DNA of 64,000 nucleotides from Fremontodendron californicum (taxonomy: Eukaryota > Streptophyta > Magnoliopsida > Malvales > Malvaceae), in contig JAULJL010000028.1 of NCBI GenBank assembly GCA_030761205.1, positions 22,325,516-22,389,515 on the forward strand. The letters are read 5' to 3'. The notes under the pieces were generated by a model that saw nothing but the letters and a program-made list of their open reading frames with translations, made no database searches and was not told the origin of the DNA. Positions 1 through 10,216 of this stretch are shown here, in pieces (position 1 is the first letter of the stretch; the number at the start of each line of letters is the position of its first letter). The position numbers and the translations under genes were made by a program.

Positions 1-8
1 TTGTTGAT

Positions 9-172
9 TTATGTTGCTCCGATTTTTCATTTTTCTTGAAGTACTCGTGTCCGACACATATCGGGACATGGGTATGAGGATATGATCCTCCAAGGACTCT
101 TCGAATACATGGAAATCTTGAAAAAAATTGAACATACTTGTGTCCGACACTCACCCAGTCTGAGTAACATAG
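9..172 (-). mobile_element. hAT-like MITE, copy 1
   Basis: A 164-bp element running from TTATGTTGCTCCGA to GAGTAACATAG. It is flanked by a perfect 8-bp target duplication, TTGTTGAT, at 1-8 and 173-180. For this family I define plus orientation as starting CTATGTTACTCGGACTC, so this copy is minus. It lies in the presumed last intron of the gene ending at 334. Confidence 0.85.
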
Positions 173-217
173 TTGTTGATTTCCAAAGCCTGATGATATA
201 TCCGATGCCTTGATCAG

Positions 218-334
218 GTCATCGTGTTTGGCTCTCTGTATGCAAAAAACTTCTTGAAAAAAGCGTCGCCGAAGCCTCCTCCTCCACAACAAACACAAAA
301 TGGATCTTCTAGTCCTGTGAAAGGGATCCCTTAA
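218..334 (+). CDS. Last exon of an unidentified gene (partial)
   Basis: A possible splice acceptor (TGATCAG, ending at 217) opens a 38-codon reading frame that stops with TAA at 332-334. The peptide starts with a hydrophobic stretch (VIVFGSLYAKNF), then has a lysine-rich KKASPK segment and a proline run (PKPPPPQQ), and ends SPVKGIP. This looks like the cytosolic tail of a membrane protein whose earlier exons lie left of the window. The hAT-like MITE at 9-172 would then sit in the last intron. I do not recognise the family. The call rests only on the splice site, peptide character and position, so it may be wrong. Confidence 0.4.
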   Translation, partial: VIVFGSLYAKNFLKKASPKPPPPQQTQNGSSSPVKGIP

Positions 335-1460
335 TATCTTCTTCAGGTCCAATTTTGCACCAGTTGCTGCATCTAATTCTCTTCTATTGTGATAAGAGTT
401 TGCCTATGTTAAAGCTGTATTCTGAAGCTTTTAGGCAAGACTCGGGTAAAATGATTATATGAGAAATCCAAGTTGCAGCATTATAGCTGATGAAATTGAA
501 ATTTTGGGAATTTTTTTTATAGTCTTGACATTACATTCTTGTGCTTGGATATGAATTATGAACTACAAGTCAAGTAAAGCACAAAAATGCTATTTGTCCA
601 CCCTGCAGTCCTGCACCTCTTACATTTTTTTTTGGGTGTGTTTTGTTCACATAAAGCATTAGATGTATATGCAACTGCTCAGGCATATGATTGTAGGTCT
701 TTCTTTCTATCCAAACATGGAAGAGAAAAAATGGGAAAAATTTATTAAAGTAGTTTGATTTGCTCATGACATGTTGCCTTTCATTGAATTCTTTTACTTT
801 GCATATGTTCAGTTTGAACCAGAGGGAAGAAAAGCAAAAAAAGAAAAATGAAGACCATCATAGGTTGAAAAATCATAGTTGTCTATTCTGAACAATTGGT
901 TCTTTTTTCTCATTTTTTTTTCCTTTTAATGCACAAATTCTCAACCCTTCAAAGGAAGAGCTTTTAGCAAAAAGGATTTGGAATCTCATAACCTGTACTA
1001 GTACCAGTGAGAATATGAGGAAAAGGGTGACTGAAGATTTAATAAATTTCATAGAACTTTACTTACAGATCATATCTTTTTTTTTTTCCTATATTTTTTA
1101 CTTATATTATTCTTTTTCATGAACAAAGCTATGTCACATGAATCACCAACTGTTCATAAATATCTCAAATCTCAATCTTATATAATCTTAAAGATTCTCA
1201 ATTTATTTAATTCCACCTGAATTTTACCCATATATTTGTTTTTTATATTTAACTTGATTAAAAAATATATATTTAATTTGAAATTTCTTAATAAACATTT
1301 TTCTATGGACCTTAAAAATATGAAGAATCCAGCATTTGTACTAGTTAAATTTTGGGTTTATTATAGGCTTAATTTTCCACCTTTAACTTCAATCTAAAAT
1401 TTGGGTTTTTCAATTTGTTTCCTCCATAACCAATATGAACTTTTAAACCCAGAAAAGATA
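335..1460. other. Intergenic, no gene seen
   Basis: AT-rich sequence with poly-T runs, probably holding the 3' UTR of the gene ending at 334 and then the upstream region of RPL35. The open frames here are short and have no recognisable features. Confidence 0.6.
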
Positions 1461-1562
1461 TTGGGCTTCCATGAACCAAGAACATTTCTCAAAGCCCTTC
1501 AAGACCTTGGCCCGAGACAAATGAAAGTCCAATTCACACGTCTGCATGCAAATTAGGGTTTT
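1461..1562 (+). promoter_or_regulatory. RPL35 promoter motifs: site II and telo-box
   Basis: A TTGGGCTT motif (site II, TGGGCY type) lies at 1461-1468. A TTAGGGTTTT telo-box lies at 1553-1562, about 90 bases before the start codon. An AAAGCCC motif near 1492 is the inverted form of a site II core. In plants, site II plus telo-box is the usual promoter signature of ribosomal protein genes. Reading these as functional is inference from motif and position. Confidence 0.55.
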
Positions 1563-1650
1563 GGCAAACTGATATTAAACCCGCAAAGCCTTCAACTTTG
1601 CTCTCTTCAGATCTTCTTCACTACAGAGAGAAAAAAAAAGGCAGGCAGCC

Positions 1651-3474
1651 ATGGGTAAATCACATTAATAATCGGAAACCCATTTTTTTATTTACTTTTT
1701 AATTTATCTGTATCAATTTGTTAATCTCTTCTTTCATTGTGTGCTTGTTTATAGCAAGGATCAAGGTACACGAGTTAAGGAACAAATCAAAGACAGAGCT
1801 GTTGAGTCAACTCAAGGACTTAAAAGCTGAACTTTCTCTCCTTCGTGTAGCTAAAGTCACTGGTGGTGCCCCCAACAAGCTCTCCAAGATGTAACTCAAT
1901 TTCTTCTTTTCCTTATTTTTCATTTTTCTAGTATGGGTTTTGATTTTTATTGGTGTTTGGGTTTTTAGTAAGGTGGTGAGGCTATCCATTGCGCAAGTTT
2001 TGACTGTGATATCCCAGAAGCAAAAGGCTGCATTGAGGGAAGCCTATAAGAAGAAGAAGTTTTTGCCTCTTGATCTTCGTCCCAAGAAGACCAGAGCTAT
2101 TCGCCGTCGCCTTACCAAGCATCAGGTTAGCTATGGATCATTTTCATTATGGTTTACTTTTGTTGTAGTATGACAGCTTTTGTTATTTAATTTATTGTCA
2201 TTTCTTGATTTAACTATGTTTATTTTGTATATGAAACTGAAAGTTTCTAATTTTGTTGTTATGAACCTTTCTAGATGCTTTTATTTTAGCGAATGTCTAA
2301 TAGTGGAGATGCCTTAGTATTTCAATTTGGAATTTTTTCTAATCTCTTACAAATGAGGGAGTATGTTGATGATCAAATTAAAAGCTTTCATTTTCTTTGA
2401 TGTTGCCAAAGCTGTTAATCTAACTCTGTTCCCTTGAGGGCCGGTCTCATTGCTGCTAGCCTTTCCAGCCTTGACTTACTCCAAGTAGTTTCATTTATCC
2501 ATTACTAGAGCATTGCTGAACTTAATTTGTCGAACTTTGGCTATTCTAGTTGGCTAGTGAGTGGTCTTAATTAATGCTTTCTATTCTATGGAGAAAAGTT
2601 GAACTTACCTATGATAAAAAAAATTCTGTAAAATACGCGTTTACTAAGGAGTTCCTATCATAGTTATGTTTTTGTTTAGGACATGTTCAGCAATAAAAGC
2701 ATAATTGTAGAGATACTTTGTAAGATATTGTCCTCCATTTCCATAAAGAGGTTGGGTTTGTCATTGATAGTTGCTCATATTCAAAGAAATTGGTGATTTC
2801 TGCTCTTAGATTGGAACAAATTCTATTTTCGCAATTTGTCTGTATTCTAATAAACAGTTTACCCCTTTTACCACCTTGATGAAGCATTCAAGCTGATGAA
2901 ACTCCAAATGGGTCTATTGGCTTCTTTTGTGCCCCACCTCATTGATCTCTTTTAAATGGGTGGATTTTCATCAGGATAATGTTTTAGGAGCATGAGGTTC
3001 TTGAGTTCTTTTGGGTTGTTTTTTGTTGAGGACTTGTTTGTATTTTCCAAGTATCTTTAAAATTTTGTATATTGCTCACTGCTTTCTCCTAGACTATATT
3101 TTTCAATCTTCCTTGCTACATTTTATTACTCTTTTGTTATTTGGGCACAAGACTCCATTTATGTTACTCCGACTCTTCATTTTTCTTGAAGTACTCGTAT
3201 CCGACGCACATGGGTATGGAGATATGACCCTCCAAGGATCCTCCAAATACATGAAAAGATTTAGAAAAAATTAAACATACTCGTGTCAGATACATATCCG
3301 TATCCGACACTCACACCCGTGTTCGAGTAACATAGGAGTCCATCATGGTTAATTCTGTTGCTTTTGATATTTTGACCTCTTGCATTTTGTTTTACGCAGC
3401 AATCTTTGAAAACGGAGCGGGAGAAGAAGAGGGAGATGTACTTTCCGATCAGGAAGTATGCCATTAAGGTATAA
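1651..3474 (+). CDS. RPL35: 60S ribosomal protein L35 (uL29), complete
   Basis: Large-subunit ribosomal protein of the uL29 family, which sits near the peptide exit tunnel and contacts the nascent chain and targeting factors. Four coding exons join in frame: 1651-1654, 1755-1890, 1969-2125 and 3400-3474, giving 123 residues, the usual plant length. The product begins MARIKVHELRNKSK, carries the family stretch LKAELSLLRVAKVTGG, and ends FPIRKYAIKV. All introns are GT/AG. The first exon carries only ATG plus one base, as is common in plant ribosomal protein genes. Intron 3 (2126-3399) is long and hosts a hAT-like MITE at 3159-3335. Nothing suggests loss of function. Upstream motifs fit high constitutive expression in growing tissue. 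Confidence 0.95.
3159..3335 (-). mobile_element. hAT-like MITE, copy 2 (RPL35 intron 3)
   Basis: Begins TTATGTTACTCCGACTC and ends GAGTAACATAG. The flanks GACTCCAT (3151-3158) and GAGTCCAT (3336-3343) form an 8-bp duplication with one mismatch. The element lies about 65 bases before the intron's 3' splice site. Confidence 0.85.
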
Positions 3475-3805
3475 GCTTGAGATTTAACGTAGGAGGGGAT
3501 ACTTTGTGTTAGATTCGAAGTGCCTACTCGAGGATATTGTTTAAATTTTGTGTTGTTGAATTTTCATTTTCTTCATAATATTCCCTTTTACCTTTAACTT
3601 TCTCACCGTTATGAATTATTGGAATTTAAAGAGTGTTGGTCGGGGCCTTTCTTTTATAATTCTATGGCCTATTGCTTTTTATCATGCTTGGTTGAGGAAG
3701 ATTGAAGGGTTAGTGCCCTAATCCACATGAGTAATGTTAACCTAAGATCTTTATCCTAACTCACACTGTTTGGTTGTGTTCTAGTCAACTTCAAGTAGCA
3801 AATAT

Positions 3806-3973
3806 CTATGTTACTCGGATTTGGGTGTGAGTGTCGGACAAGGATATGTTTGATTTATTTTAAGTTTTTTCATGTATTTGGAGGGTCTCTAGGGGATCAT
3901 ATTTCTATACCCATGTCCAGATATTCGTCGGATACGGATACTTTAAGAAAAATGAAAAGTTGGAGTAACATAG
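3806..3973 (+). mobile_element. hAT-like MITE, copy 3
   Basis: Begins CTATGTTACTCGG and ends GGAGTAACATAG. Flanks GCAAATAT and GCAAATTA match at 6 of 8 bases. It lies about 330 bases downstream of the RPL35 stop codon. Confidence 0.8.
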
Positions 3974-3974
3974 G

Positions 3975-4604
3975 CAAATTATGTAATTTTACAGTCTTGA
4001 AAGATTATTGTAGGTGAAGAAGGGTTATCTATAGTAGAATGTGTTCTTCATAATAAAGCTTATGTATCTCACATATTTCAACTATCTACAGTACACTTAA
4101 AAAAGCTTGACGATGATCAGTTGATAAGCTAAATGCCCTCCTTCCATAACCCTAAAATTGGAAGGCTAGCTGATCCATTAATTGATTTTTCTTAAAATTT
4201 GATTCAATTAATCGTTTTTTACAATCTTTTCTCCTGATAAGTTTGTATGTAAACTCGGAAGTGAAAGCATTTTTAGCATTTCAACAGTCATGTCATGGCC
4301 TAACTTAATTTATGTACTTTTTGTGAGGACAAATGTTTTAGTACAGCTTTCTTATAATTAATTTCCAAGAAGTTTCAAGAACAAATTTAGACATGGCTAA
4401 TTAATTAATATAAGGTACCTAAAATATTTAAACTATTTGATTAGATTGAAGAATAGGTTTTAGTTAATTTTTCTGTATCTTTAAATTGGGTATTAATTTC
4501 TTTGAGAGATTGAAAAAAGTGATCTAAAAATTAATTAAAGCAAACACCAATCATGGAACATTCAAAATTTTATAAGTTTGGTCTGTTTAAACTATTGTGG
4601 GTGT
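3975..4604. other. Intergenic, no gene seen
   Basis: AT-rich sequence between RPL35 and the left LTR of the copia element. I see no coding signal or clear repeat. Confidence 0.6.
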
Positions 4605-4955
4605 TATAAGAACAGATTACTAAGGAATGAAAACTGCTACAATTGCTTTATTGATTAGAACTGTATTTATACATTCTTGATAGTGATAAGGTGATCTTAT
4701 CTTTTGGATTAGAACTTAAGCTAAACTATATCCTATGTCTATCTAACTATGTAGATTGATTTACATTTGAGAAGATAACAGCCTTAGCTTATCCTTAGCT
4801 GATAACTAACTTCAGCTGTTAATAGTTAGCTGAAGTTTGCTAACTGTTTCGAGTGTTGCTGATGTGGTTGTGTTGCTGAGGTGGCTGTGAGACTTGTCTT
4901 GGTTTGTTGCTGAGGTGGTTGTGTTGCTGAGGTGGTTATGAGACTTGTCTTCATA
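4605..4955 (-). repeat. 3' LTR of the copia element
   Basis: 351 bp, identical to the LTR at 9174-9524 except for one base. The polyprotein frame enters this LTR and stops inside it, at 4826. Confidence 0.95.
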
Positions 4956-7900
4956 TGCCCCCGCAAGACTGTGGAGCCATCGGCTACACCAGTCTTGGTT
5001 CTTAGGAAAAGAAACCTGTGCCTGGCAAGTGGTTTTGTAAGACCATCTGCTAACTGATCTTTGGTCGAGATATAAGAGACATTGAGCTTGCCAGCTTGTA
5101 CATGTTGACGGACAAAGTGGTAGTCCAAGGCTAGGTGCTTCATTTTGGAATGAAAAACAGGATTTGCACTTAGATATGTAGCACCAATGTTGTCACATAG
5201 GAGAGTTGGTGATTTCTGAAGAGGAATGTGAAGTTCAGCTAACAGATTGGTAAGCCATATGATTTCTGCAGCAGTGTTAGCAAGGGCCCTGTATTCAGAT
5301 TCAGTTGAGGATCGAGCAACTGTTTTTTGTTTGGTGGACTTCCAGGATATGGGATTGGCACCCAGAAACAGAATGTAGCCTGTGGTTGATGTTCTATCAT
5401 CCAGATTACCAGCCCAATCAGCATCACTGAAGGCAGTGAGATGAAGTGATGTGTGTGGGCGTAGGAGAATGCCATGAGTGACAGTTCCTTTTAGATATCG
5501 TAGTATTCTCTTTAGTGCCGACCAGTGAAGCTGAGTTGGAGAGTGCATATATTGAGACAGCCTGTTTAGTGCATAGGCGATGTCTGGTCTTGTGATAGAG
5601 AGATACTGAAGTGAACCTGCAAGTCTTCTATAGGCAGTGGCATCAGCAGGACCAGTGCCATCAGTGAGCTTTAGGTTGGCATTAGTGGACATTGGTGTGG
5701 TGGTTGGTTTGGCATTTGTCATGTCAAAGTTGTCAAGAAGATCTCTGATATATTTTTGCTGTGAAAGAAACAGACCCGTTGTAGTGGGAATTACCTCAAC
5801 GCCCAAGAAGTAATGAAGATTGCCAAGATCTTTGAGAGAGAATCTTGTGGATAGCTGCGACAGAAAGTTATGAACTGTCTGACTGTTGTTTCCTGTAACT
5901 ATAAGATCATCAACATAGACAAGACAGTAGATTAAGTCATTATTATGAGACATGATGAACAACGAGGCATCTGATGTAGAGTTTGTGAAACCATAGTGAA
6001 GAAGAAAGGTGCTCAATTCCCTGTACCAAGCTCTGGGAGCTTGTTTAAGGCCATAGATGGCCTTGTGTAGTTTGCATACATGTTGAGGATGATCTTTGTC
6101 AAGAAATCCAGGTGGTTGAGCCATGTATACCTCATCTGTTAATGTTCCTTGTAGGAACGCATTGTTTACATCAAGTTGTTTTAAGGGCCAGCCCAGTGTG
6201 ACTGCAATGCTGAGAACTGTTCTGATAGTGGTTGGTTTTATAACAGGGCTGAAGGTTTCTGTGAAATCTAGGCCAGGCCTTTGATGAAAGCCTTTAGCAA
6301 CCAATCGAGCTTTGCATTTGTCAACTGTACCATCAGCTTTGCGTTTGAGTCTGTAAACCCATTTGTTGCCTATGACATTTTGAGAGTGACAAGGTGGGAC
6401 TAAGGTCCAAGTGCCATTGGCAACAAGGGCATTAAACTCAAGTGTCATAGCATGCCTCCATTCAGGAATTTTGATTGCTTGGGAGACAGATGTTGGTTCA
6501 GGTGCTGGTGGAAGTGATTGGCTAGAGGCAAGGTAGGTTCTTTTAGGTTTAAATATGTTGTGTTGGGACCTAGTGATCATAGGATGTGTTCGAGTGGGAA
6601 GAGTTTGACAGAGATCTGTCTGTTGATCAGGGGATGCAGCATCTGTGTTTGCAGAAAAATGTAAGGGACTAGAGGAAGTACCTGATGAAGGACTTGTCAC
6701 AGGAGCAGCTGGACTGGTGGAGGAGGACACAGCAGAATCAGTAGGCTGCTGAGGTGAGCCGCAACCTGCAAAATGTGGAATAACAGTGGCTGTTTCATCA
6801 GAGAGAATCACAGAGGAGTTAGTAGCTGAGGAAAGCTGGGAATTGGGATTCATTCGATTGTTTTGTGCAAAGGGAAAGACTGTTTCAATGAATTTCACAT
6901 GTCTAGAGATAAAAATTCTGTTTGTAGAGGGATCTAGACATTTGAAGGCACTCTGGTTTGTGGAATAACCAAGGAAGACACATGGTTTGGACTTAGGTTG
7001 TAGTTTGGTGTCATTATAGGGCCTTAGCCATGGATAGCATAGGCAGCCAAAAACTTTTAGTTTCTTGTAGTTTGGTATGGTTTTGAACAGGATTTCATGT
7101 GGTGATTTGTGGTGAAGAGTTGGTGTTGGCATTTTGTTGATTAAGTAAACAGCAGTTTGGAAGGCATGAGACCAATAACATGGAGGCAGTGATGCTTGAT
7201 GTAAGAGGGTTAGGCCAGTTTCTGTAATGTGTCTATGTTTTCTTTCAGAAATGCTATTGTGTTCTGGCGTATGTGGTGGTGTCTTGAGGTGTTGGATTCC
7301 ATATGTTGCTAGTAGAGAGGATAATGCCATATACTCTCCACCGTTATCTGAGTAGATAGTGATAATGGAAGTGTGAAATTGTTTTTCAACTTGTGCTTTG
7401 AATTTAGGGAAGATGTGCAGAATATCAGATTTATTTTTGATGAGAAATAACCAGACAAACTTAGAGAAATGATCTATGAAAGTAACATAGTAATGATAGC
7501 CATCATGAGAGTTTAGTTTTGGACTTCCCCATACATCTGTATACAGCAGTTCGAGTGGTTTTGAGCTGGTCAAGGATGAATTGTGAAAAGGTAGTTTGTG
7601 ACTCTTATTACATGAGCAGGAATTACAATCTGACATAGTGATGAAATGATCACAGTCTAGGCTAAAATTTTTAAGCATGAAGTTCAAGATTCTGGGAGAG
7701 GGATGTCCTAAACGTCTATGCCAGTTATTAACATTGGTCTTCAAGCTGAAACAGGCTGATTTATTGTTGGTAGAAGCTGGTAATTCTGCAGATTTTGGAA
7801 GTTCATATACATCATTTCTGTTGTGTCCTTTCACCAGTGGTGCCCCCGTGATGAGATCCTTCACAAGTAAATGATTAGGGAAAAATTCAACAGAAACACG

Positions 7901-9145
7901 ATTAGTTTTGCATAGTTGAGAAACAGAGATAAGTTCACGCTGAATTTGAGGAACATGTAGAATATTAGAGAGTAATAAAGGTTTGTCTGAGTGTTTAGTT
8001 CTAAAGGTAGTTGAGCCTGTGTGTTTTATAGACAAACCTGAACCATCTCCAACTAGAATCTCATCAGGTCCACCATATGCTGAGTAGAGTGAGAGGTTGT
8101 TGAGGTCTGAGGTGACATGGTGGGATGCGCCTGAGTCAACCACCCAGTTTTGGTTATCAGAAGCAATTCCAGTCTGAACAAGGTTGGCAACTGGATCTTG
8201 CAGAGAGGAAATTTTGTATTGTCTGCAGTATTTGGCAATATGTCCAAGTTTGCCACAGAGTTGACATGTAGGTCTGGTGTTGTTGTTGTTGGAATAGTGC
8301 TGAGATCTGTTGCTGTAGGTGTTGGATGTAAATGGAGGCCTTCTTCTTCCCTGGTTTGAGGTATATCGAGAAGAGTCATTGGGAGACACATTGTTTCTGA
8401 AGTTTGTGTCTTGATGTGAATAATAGGGTCTTCTGTCCCTTCTGGCAAAGTTTGCTGTAACAGCAGATGTGTACATGAGATCGTCTTGTTTGGTGACAGC
8501 TTCAAAATCAATAAGCTTGTCATAAAGTTCCTCGAGAGAGATTGCATTTTCTCTTGCTCGGAGTGCAGTGGAGATTTCCCTGAATTCTGGACTAAGTCCA
8601 TTTAAAATGAAGATGATGAGATCATCTTCAGCTACTGGGGCTTGAGCAATTGCTAGTTCATCTGCGATGCTTTTCATTGATTGAAGGAAGTCAGACACAG
8701 ATTTGGTTCCCTGAGTGAAAAGGGACAATTTTTTTTTAAGAGACATGATTCGAGATCTGGTTTTGCTTGCAAAAAGTTTGGTAAGTTTTTGCATGGCTTC
8801 ATGGGATGTTTTTGAGATTGCGATCATAGGGATGACAGTTTCTGCAACAGATGCAATAATAGAATGTAGGATGAGTTTGTCTTGTCTGATCCATTTTGAG
8901 TAATCAGGATTCAGAGATATGGTTTCTTGAGTGGTGATATATTGAGTTGGACAGGGAAGTGTCCCATTGACATAGTCAATGAGATCGAGGCCAGTGAGCA
9001 GGGTATCGAATTGTATGAACCATGAAGGAAAATTGGTTGAAGTAAGCTTTACTGGAAGCTGTGTGGTGGGATTGATTTGAATGACAGGTAATGAGGTTGT
9101 GGTTCGGATTGAGTCAGCAGTGTTGGAGGTGGTGGAGTTTGACAT
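4826..9145 (-). CDS. Copia Gag-Pol polyprotein, intact frame
   Basis: An uninterrupted 1439-residue polyprotein. Positions below are approximate. Residues 1-230 are a Gag domain of the UBN2/retrotran-gag type. A CCHC zinc knuckle (CQLCGKLGHIAKYC) lies near 292-305. The aspartic protease motif DSGASHH is near 336. A GAG-pre-integrase motif (WHRRLGHPS) is near 474. The integrase DDE residues fall near 535 (TDVWG), 600 (SDNGGEY) and 633 (SERKH). Reverse transcriptase spans about 925-1170, with YVDDL near 1077. RNase H has CDNIGATYL near 1313. The start ATG is 28 bases downstream of the primer-binding site. The last ~40 residues (rich in T, S and Q, with a repeated KTSL.TTSATQP unit) are encoded within the 3' LTR. 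No stop or frameshift breaks the frame, so the element may be autonomous. Confidence 0.95.
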   Translation of the reverse strand: MSNSTTSNTADSIRTTTSLPVIQINPTTQLPVKLTSTNFPSWFIQFDTLLTGLDLIDYVNGTLPCPTQYITTQETISLNPDYSKWIRQDKLILHSIIASVAETVIPMIAISKTSHEAMQKLTKLFASKTRSRIMSLKKKLSLFTQGTKSVSDFLQSMKSIADELAIAQAPVAEDDLIIFILNGLSPEFREISTALRARENAISLEELYDKLIDFEAVTKQDDLMYTSAVTANFARRDRRPYYSHQDTNFRNNVSPNDSSRYTSNQGRRRPPFTSNTYSNRSQHYSNNNNTRPTCQLCGKLGHIAKYCRQYKISSLQDPVANLVQTGIASDNQNWVVDSGASHHVTSDLNNLSLYSAYGGPDEILVGDGSGLSIKHTGSTTFRTKHSDKPLLLSNILHVPQIQRELISVSQLCKTNRVSVEFFPNHLLVKDLITGAPLVKGHNRNDVYELPKSAELPASTNNKSACFSLKTNVNNWHRRLGHPSPRILNFMLKNFSLDCDHFITMSDCNSCSCNKSHKLPFHNSSLTSSKPLELLYTDVWGSPKLNSHDGYHYYVTFIDHFSKFVWLFLIKNKSDILHIFPKFKAQVEKQFHTSIITIYSDNGGEYMALSSLLATYGIQHLKTPPHTPEHNSISERKHRHITETGLTLLHQASLPPCYWSHAFQTAVYLINKMPTPTLHHKSPHEILFKTIPNYKKLKVFGCLCYPWLRPYNDTKLQPKSKPCVFLGYSTNQSAFKCLDPSTNRIFISRHVKFIETVFPFAQNNRMNPNSQLSSATNSSVILSDETATVIPHFAGCGSPQQPTDSAVSSSTSPAAPVTSPSSGTSSSPLHFSANTDAASPDQQTDLCQTLPTRTHPMITRSQHNIFKPKRTYLASSQSLPPAPEPTSVSQAIKIPEWRHAMTLEFNALVANGTWTLVPPCHSQNVIGNKWVYRLKRKADGTVDKCKARLVAKGFHQRPGLDFTETFSPVIKPTTIRTVLSIAVTLGWPLKQLDVNNAFLQGTLTDEVYMAQPPGFLDKDHPQHVCKLHKAIYGLKQAPRAWYRELSTFLLHYGFTNSTSDASLFIMSHNNDLIYCLVYVDDLIVTGNNSQTVHNFLSQLSTRFSLKDLGNLHYFLGVEVIPTTTGLFLSQQKYIRDLLDNFDMTNAKPTTTPMSTNANLKLTDGTGPADATAYRRLAGSLQYLSITRPDIAYALNRLSQYMHSPTQLHWSALKRILRYLKGTVTHGILLRPHTSLHLTAFSDADWAGNLDDRTSTTGYILFLGANPISWKSTKQKTVARSSTESEYRALANTAAEIIWLTNLLAELHIPLQKSPTLLCDNIGATYLSANPVFHSKMKHLALDYHFVRQHVQAGKLNVSYISTKDQLADGLTKPLARHRFLFLRTKTGVADGSTVLRGHMKTSLITTSATQPPQQQTKTSLTATSATQPHQQHSKQLANFS

Positions 9146-9161
9146 GCTGTTAAGCTTGTGG

Positions 9162-9173
9162 CGTCTGATACCA
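9162..9173 (-). other. tRNA-iMet primer-binding site
   Basis: Read on the minus strand, TGGTATCAGACG directly follows the 5' LTR. The first ten bases match the complement of the 3' end of plant initiator tRNA-Met, the usual primer for copia minus-strand synthesis. Confidence 0.85.
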
Positions 9174-9524
9174 TATAAGAACAGATTACTAAGGAATGAA
9201 AACTGCTACAATTGCTTTATTGATTAGAACTGTATTTATACATTCTTGATAGTGATAAGGTGATCTTATCTTTTGGATTAGAACTTAAGCTAAACTATAT
9301 CCTATGTCTATCTAACTATGTAGATTGATTTACATTTGAGAAGATAACAGCCTTAGCTTATCCTTAGCTGATAACTAACTTCAGCTGTTAATAGTTAGCT
9401 GAAGTTTGCTAACTGTTTCGAGTGTTGCTGATGTGGTTGTGTTGCTGAGGTGGCTGTGAGACTTGTCTTGGTTTGTTGCTGAGGTGGTTGTGTTGCTGAG
9501 GTGGTTATAAGACTTGTCTTCATA
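9174..9524 (-). repeat. 5' LTR of the copia element
   Basis: 351 bp. It would contain the element's promoter on the minus strand. It carries short internal repeats of the form TTGCTGAGGTGG. Confidence 0.95.
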
Positions 9525-9629
9525 GTTGGAAGGCCTGCAAAATATATTAAATTAGTTTGATTTCGATAATTCATGTATATATGTCATTTTTTTTGTCAAT
9601 CATATAAAACTAAATATAAAAAAAAATTA

Positions 9630-9765
9630 AATGTGTCAATTTTAAATATGAATACGATATTTATATTGAACATGTTGTGTTAATCGTGTTTAAACGTGTA
9701 ATATCGTATTTATTATACTATGTTCGTATCGTGTTTTTTTTATTATATCTAAAATTAACATTTGG
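9630..9765 (+). repeat. Cytosine-guanine-rich-motif repeat family 2, decayed copy
   Basis: An AT-rich tract with ATCGTGTTTAAACGTG and TTCGTATCGTG motifs, matching the better-preserved members near 15.3, 25.2 and 29.1 kb. The boundaries are uncertain. Confidence 0.35.
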
Positions 9766-10216
9766 TGCACCTACTATATTATAGTATTAGGATATGGAGT
9801 TTAAGTCATTAAAGAAGAGTTGACAAGGATTGCAGTTTGTCGTCCCTCGTCTCTTTGTTTTGGTTCTTGTAATGAGAAAATTTAAGCCGATGCTGTTACT
9901 CTTTGCTCTCTCTCACATGCCAAGCTTGCTAAAAGGGAGACCAAATCATCAACTTTGTAATAAATTCGAAATTACGATTGTTATTTTACGATTTCGATTT
10001 TTTTTATCATGGATTAGCATTCATTACGTCCACCGTATTTGGAATGGCAATTTAAATTCGTGCTTATAAGTCTTTCATTTGATCTCCCCATCTAACAAAG
10101 TATAGCTTCCTCACCTCAAAGCACATAAGTTTCCTCTCCCTCTCTTTGCCTTTTATTGTCCTTTCAATTTCTTGTATCCCTTTAATTTTTTTGTTTTGTT
10201 TTGTTTTGTTTCTCTC

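Larger units (their letters stand above)
4605..9524 (-). mobile_element. Full-length Ty1/copia LTR retrotransposon, young
   Basis: A 4920-bp element on the minus strand. Its two 351-bp LTRs (4605-4955 and 9174-9524) differ at one base only (G at 4940, A at 9519). Read on the minus strand, each LTR begins TATGAAGAC and ends TTCTTATA, so the termini are TA...TA rather than TG...CA. A tRNA-iMet primer-binding site directly follows the 5' LTR. A purine-rich tract (TTGCGGGGGCA) precedes the 3' LTR. One open polyprotein frame fills the interior. The order integrase before reverse transcriptase places it in copia. I could not find a matching 5-bp target duplication: the flanks are GGTGT and GTTGG. 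Near-identical LTRs and an open frame suggest a recent insertion. Confidence 0.95.

Noticed and set aside
8053..8601. A 182-codon frame inside the copia element
   Set aside because: It overlaps the Gag frame in a different phase and has no recognisable domain.
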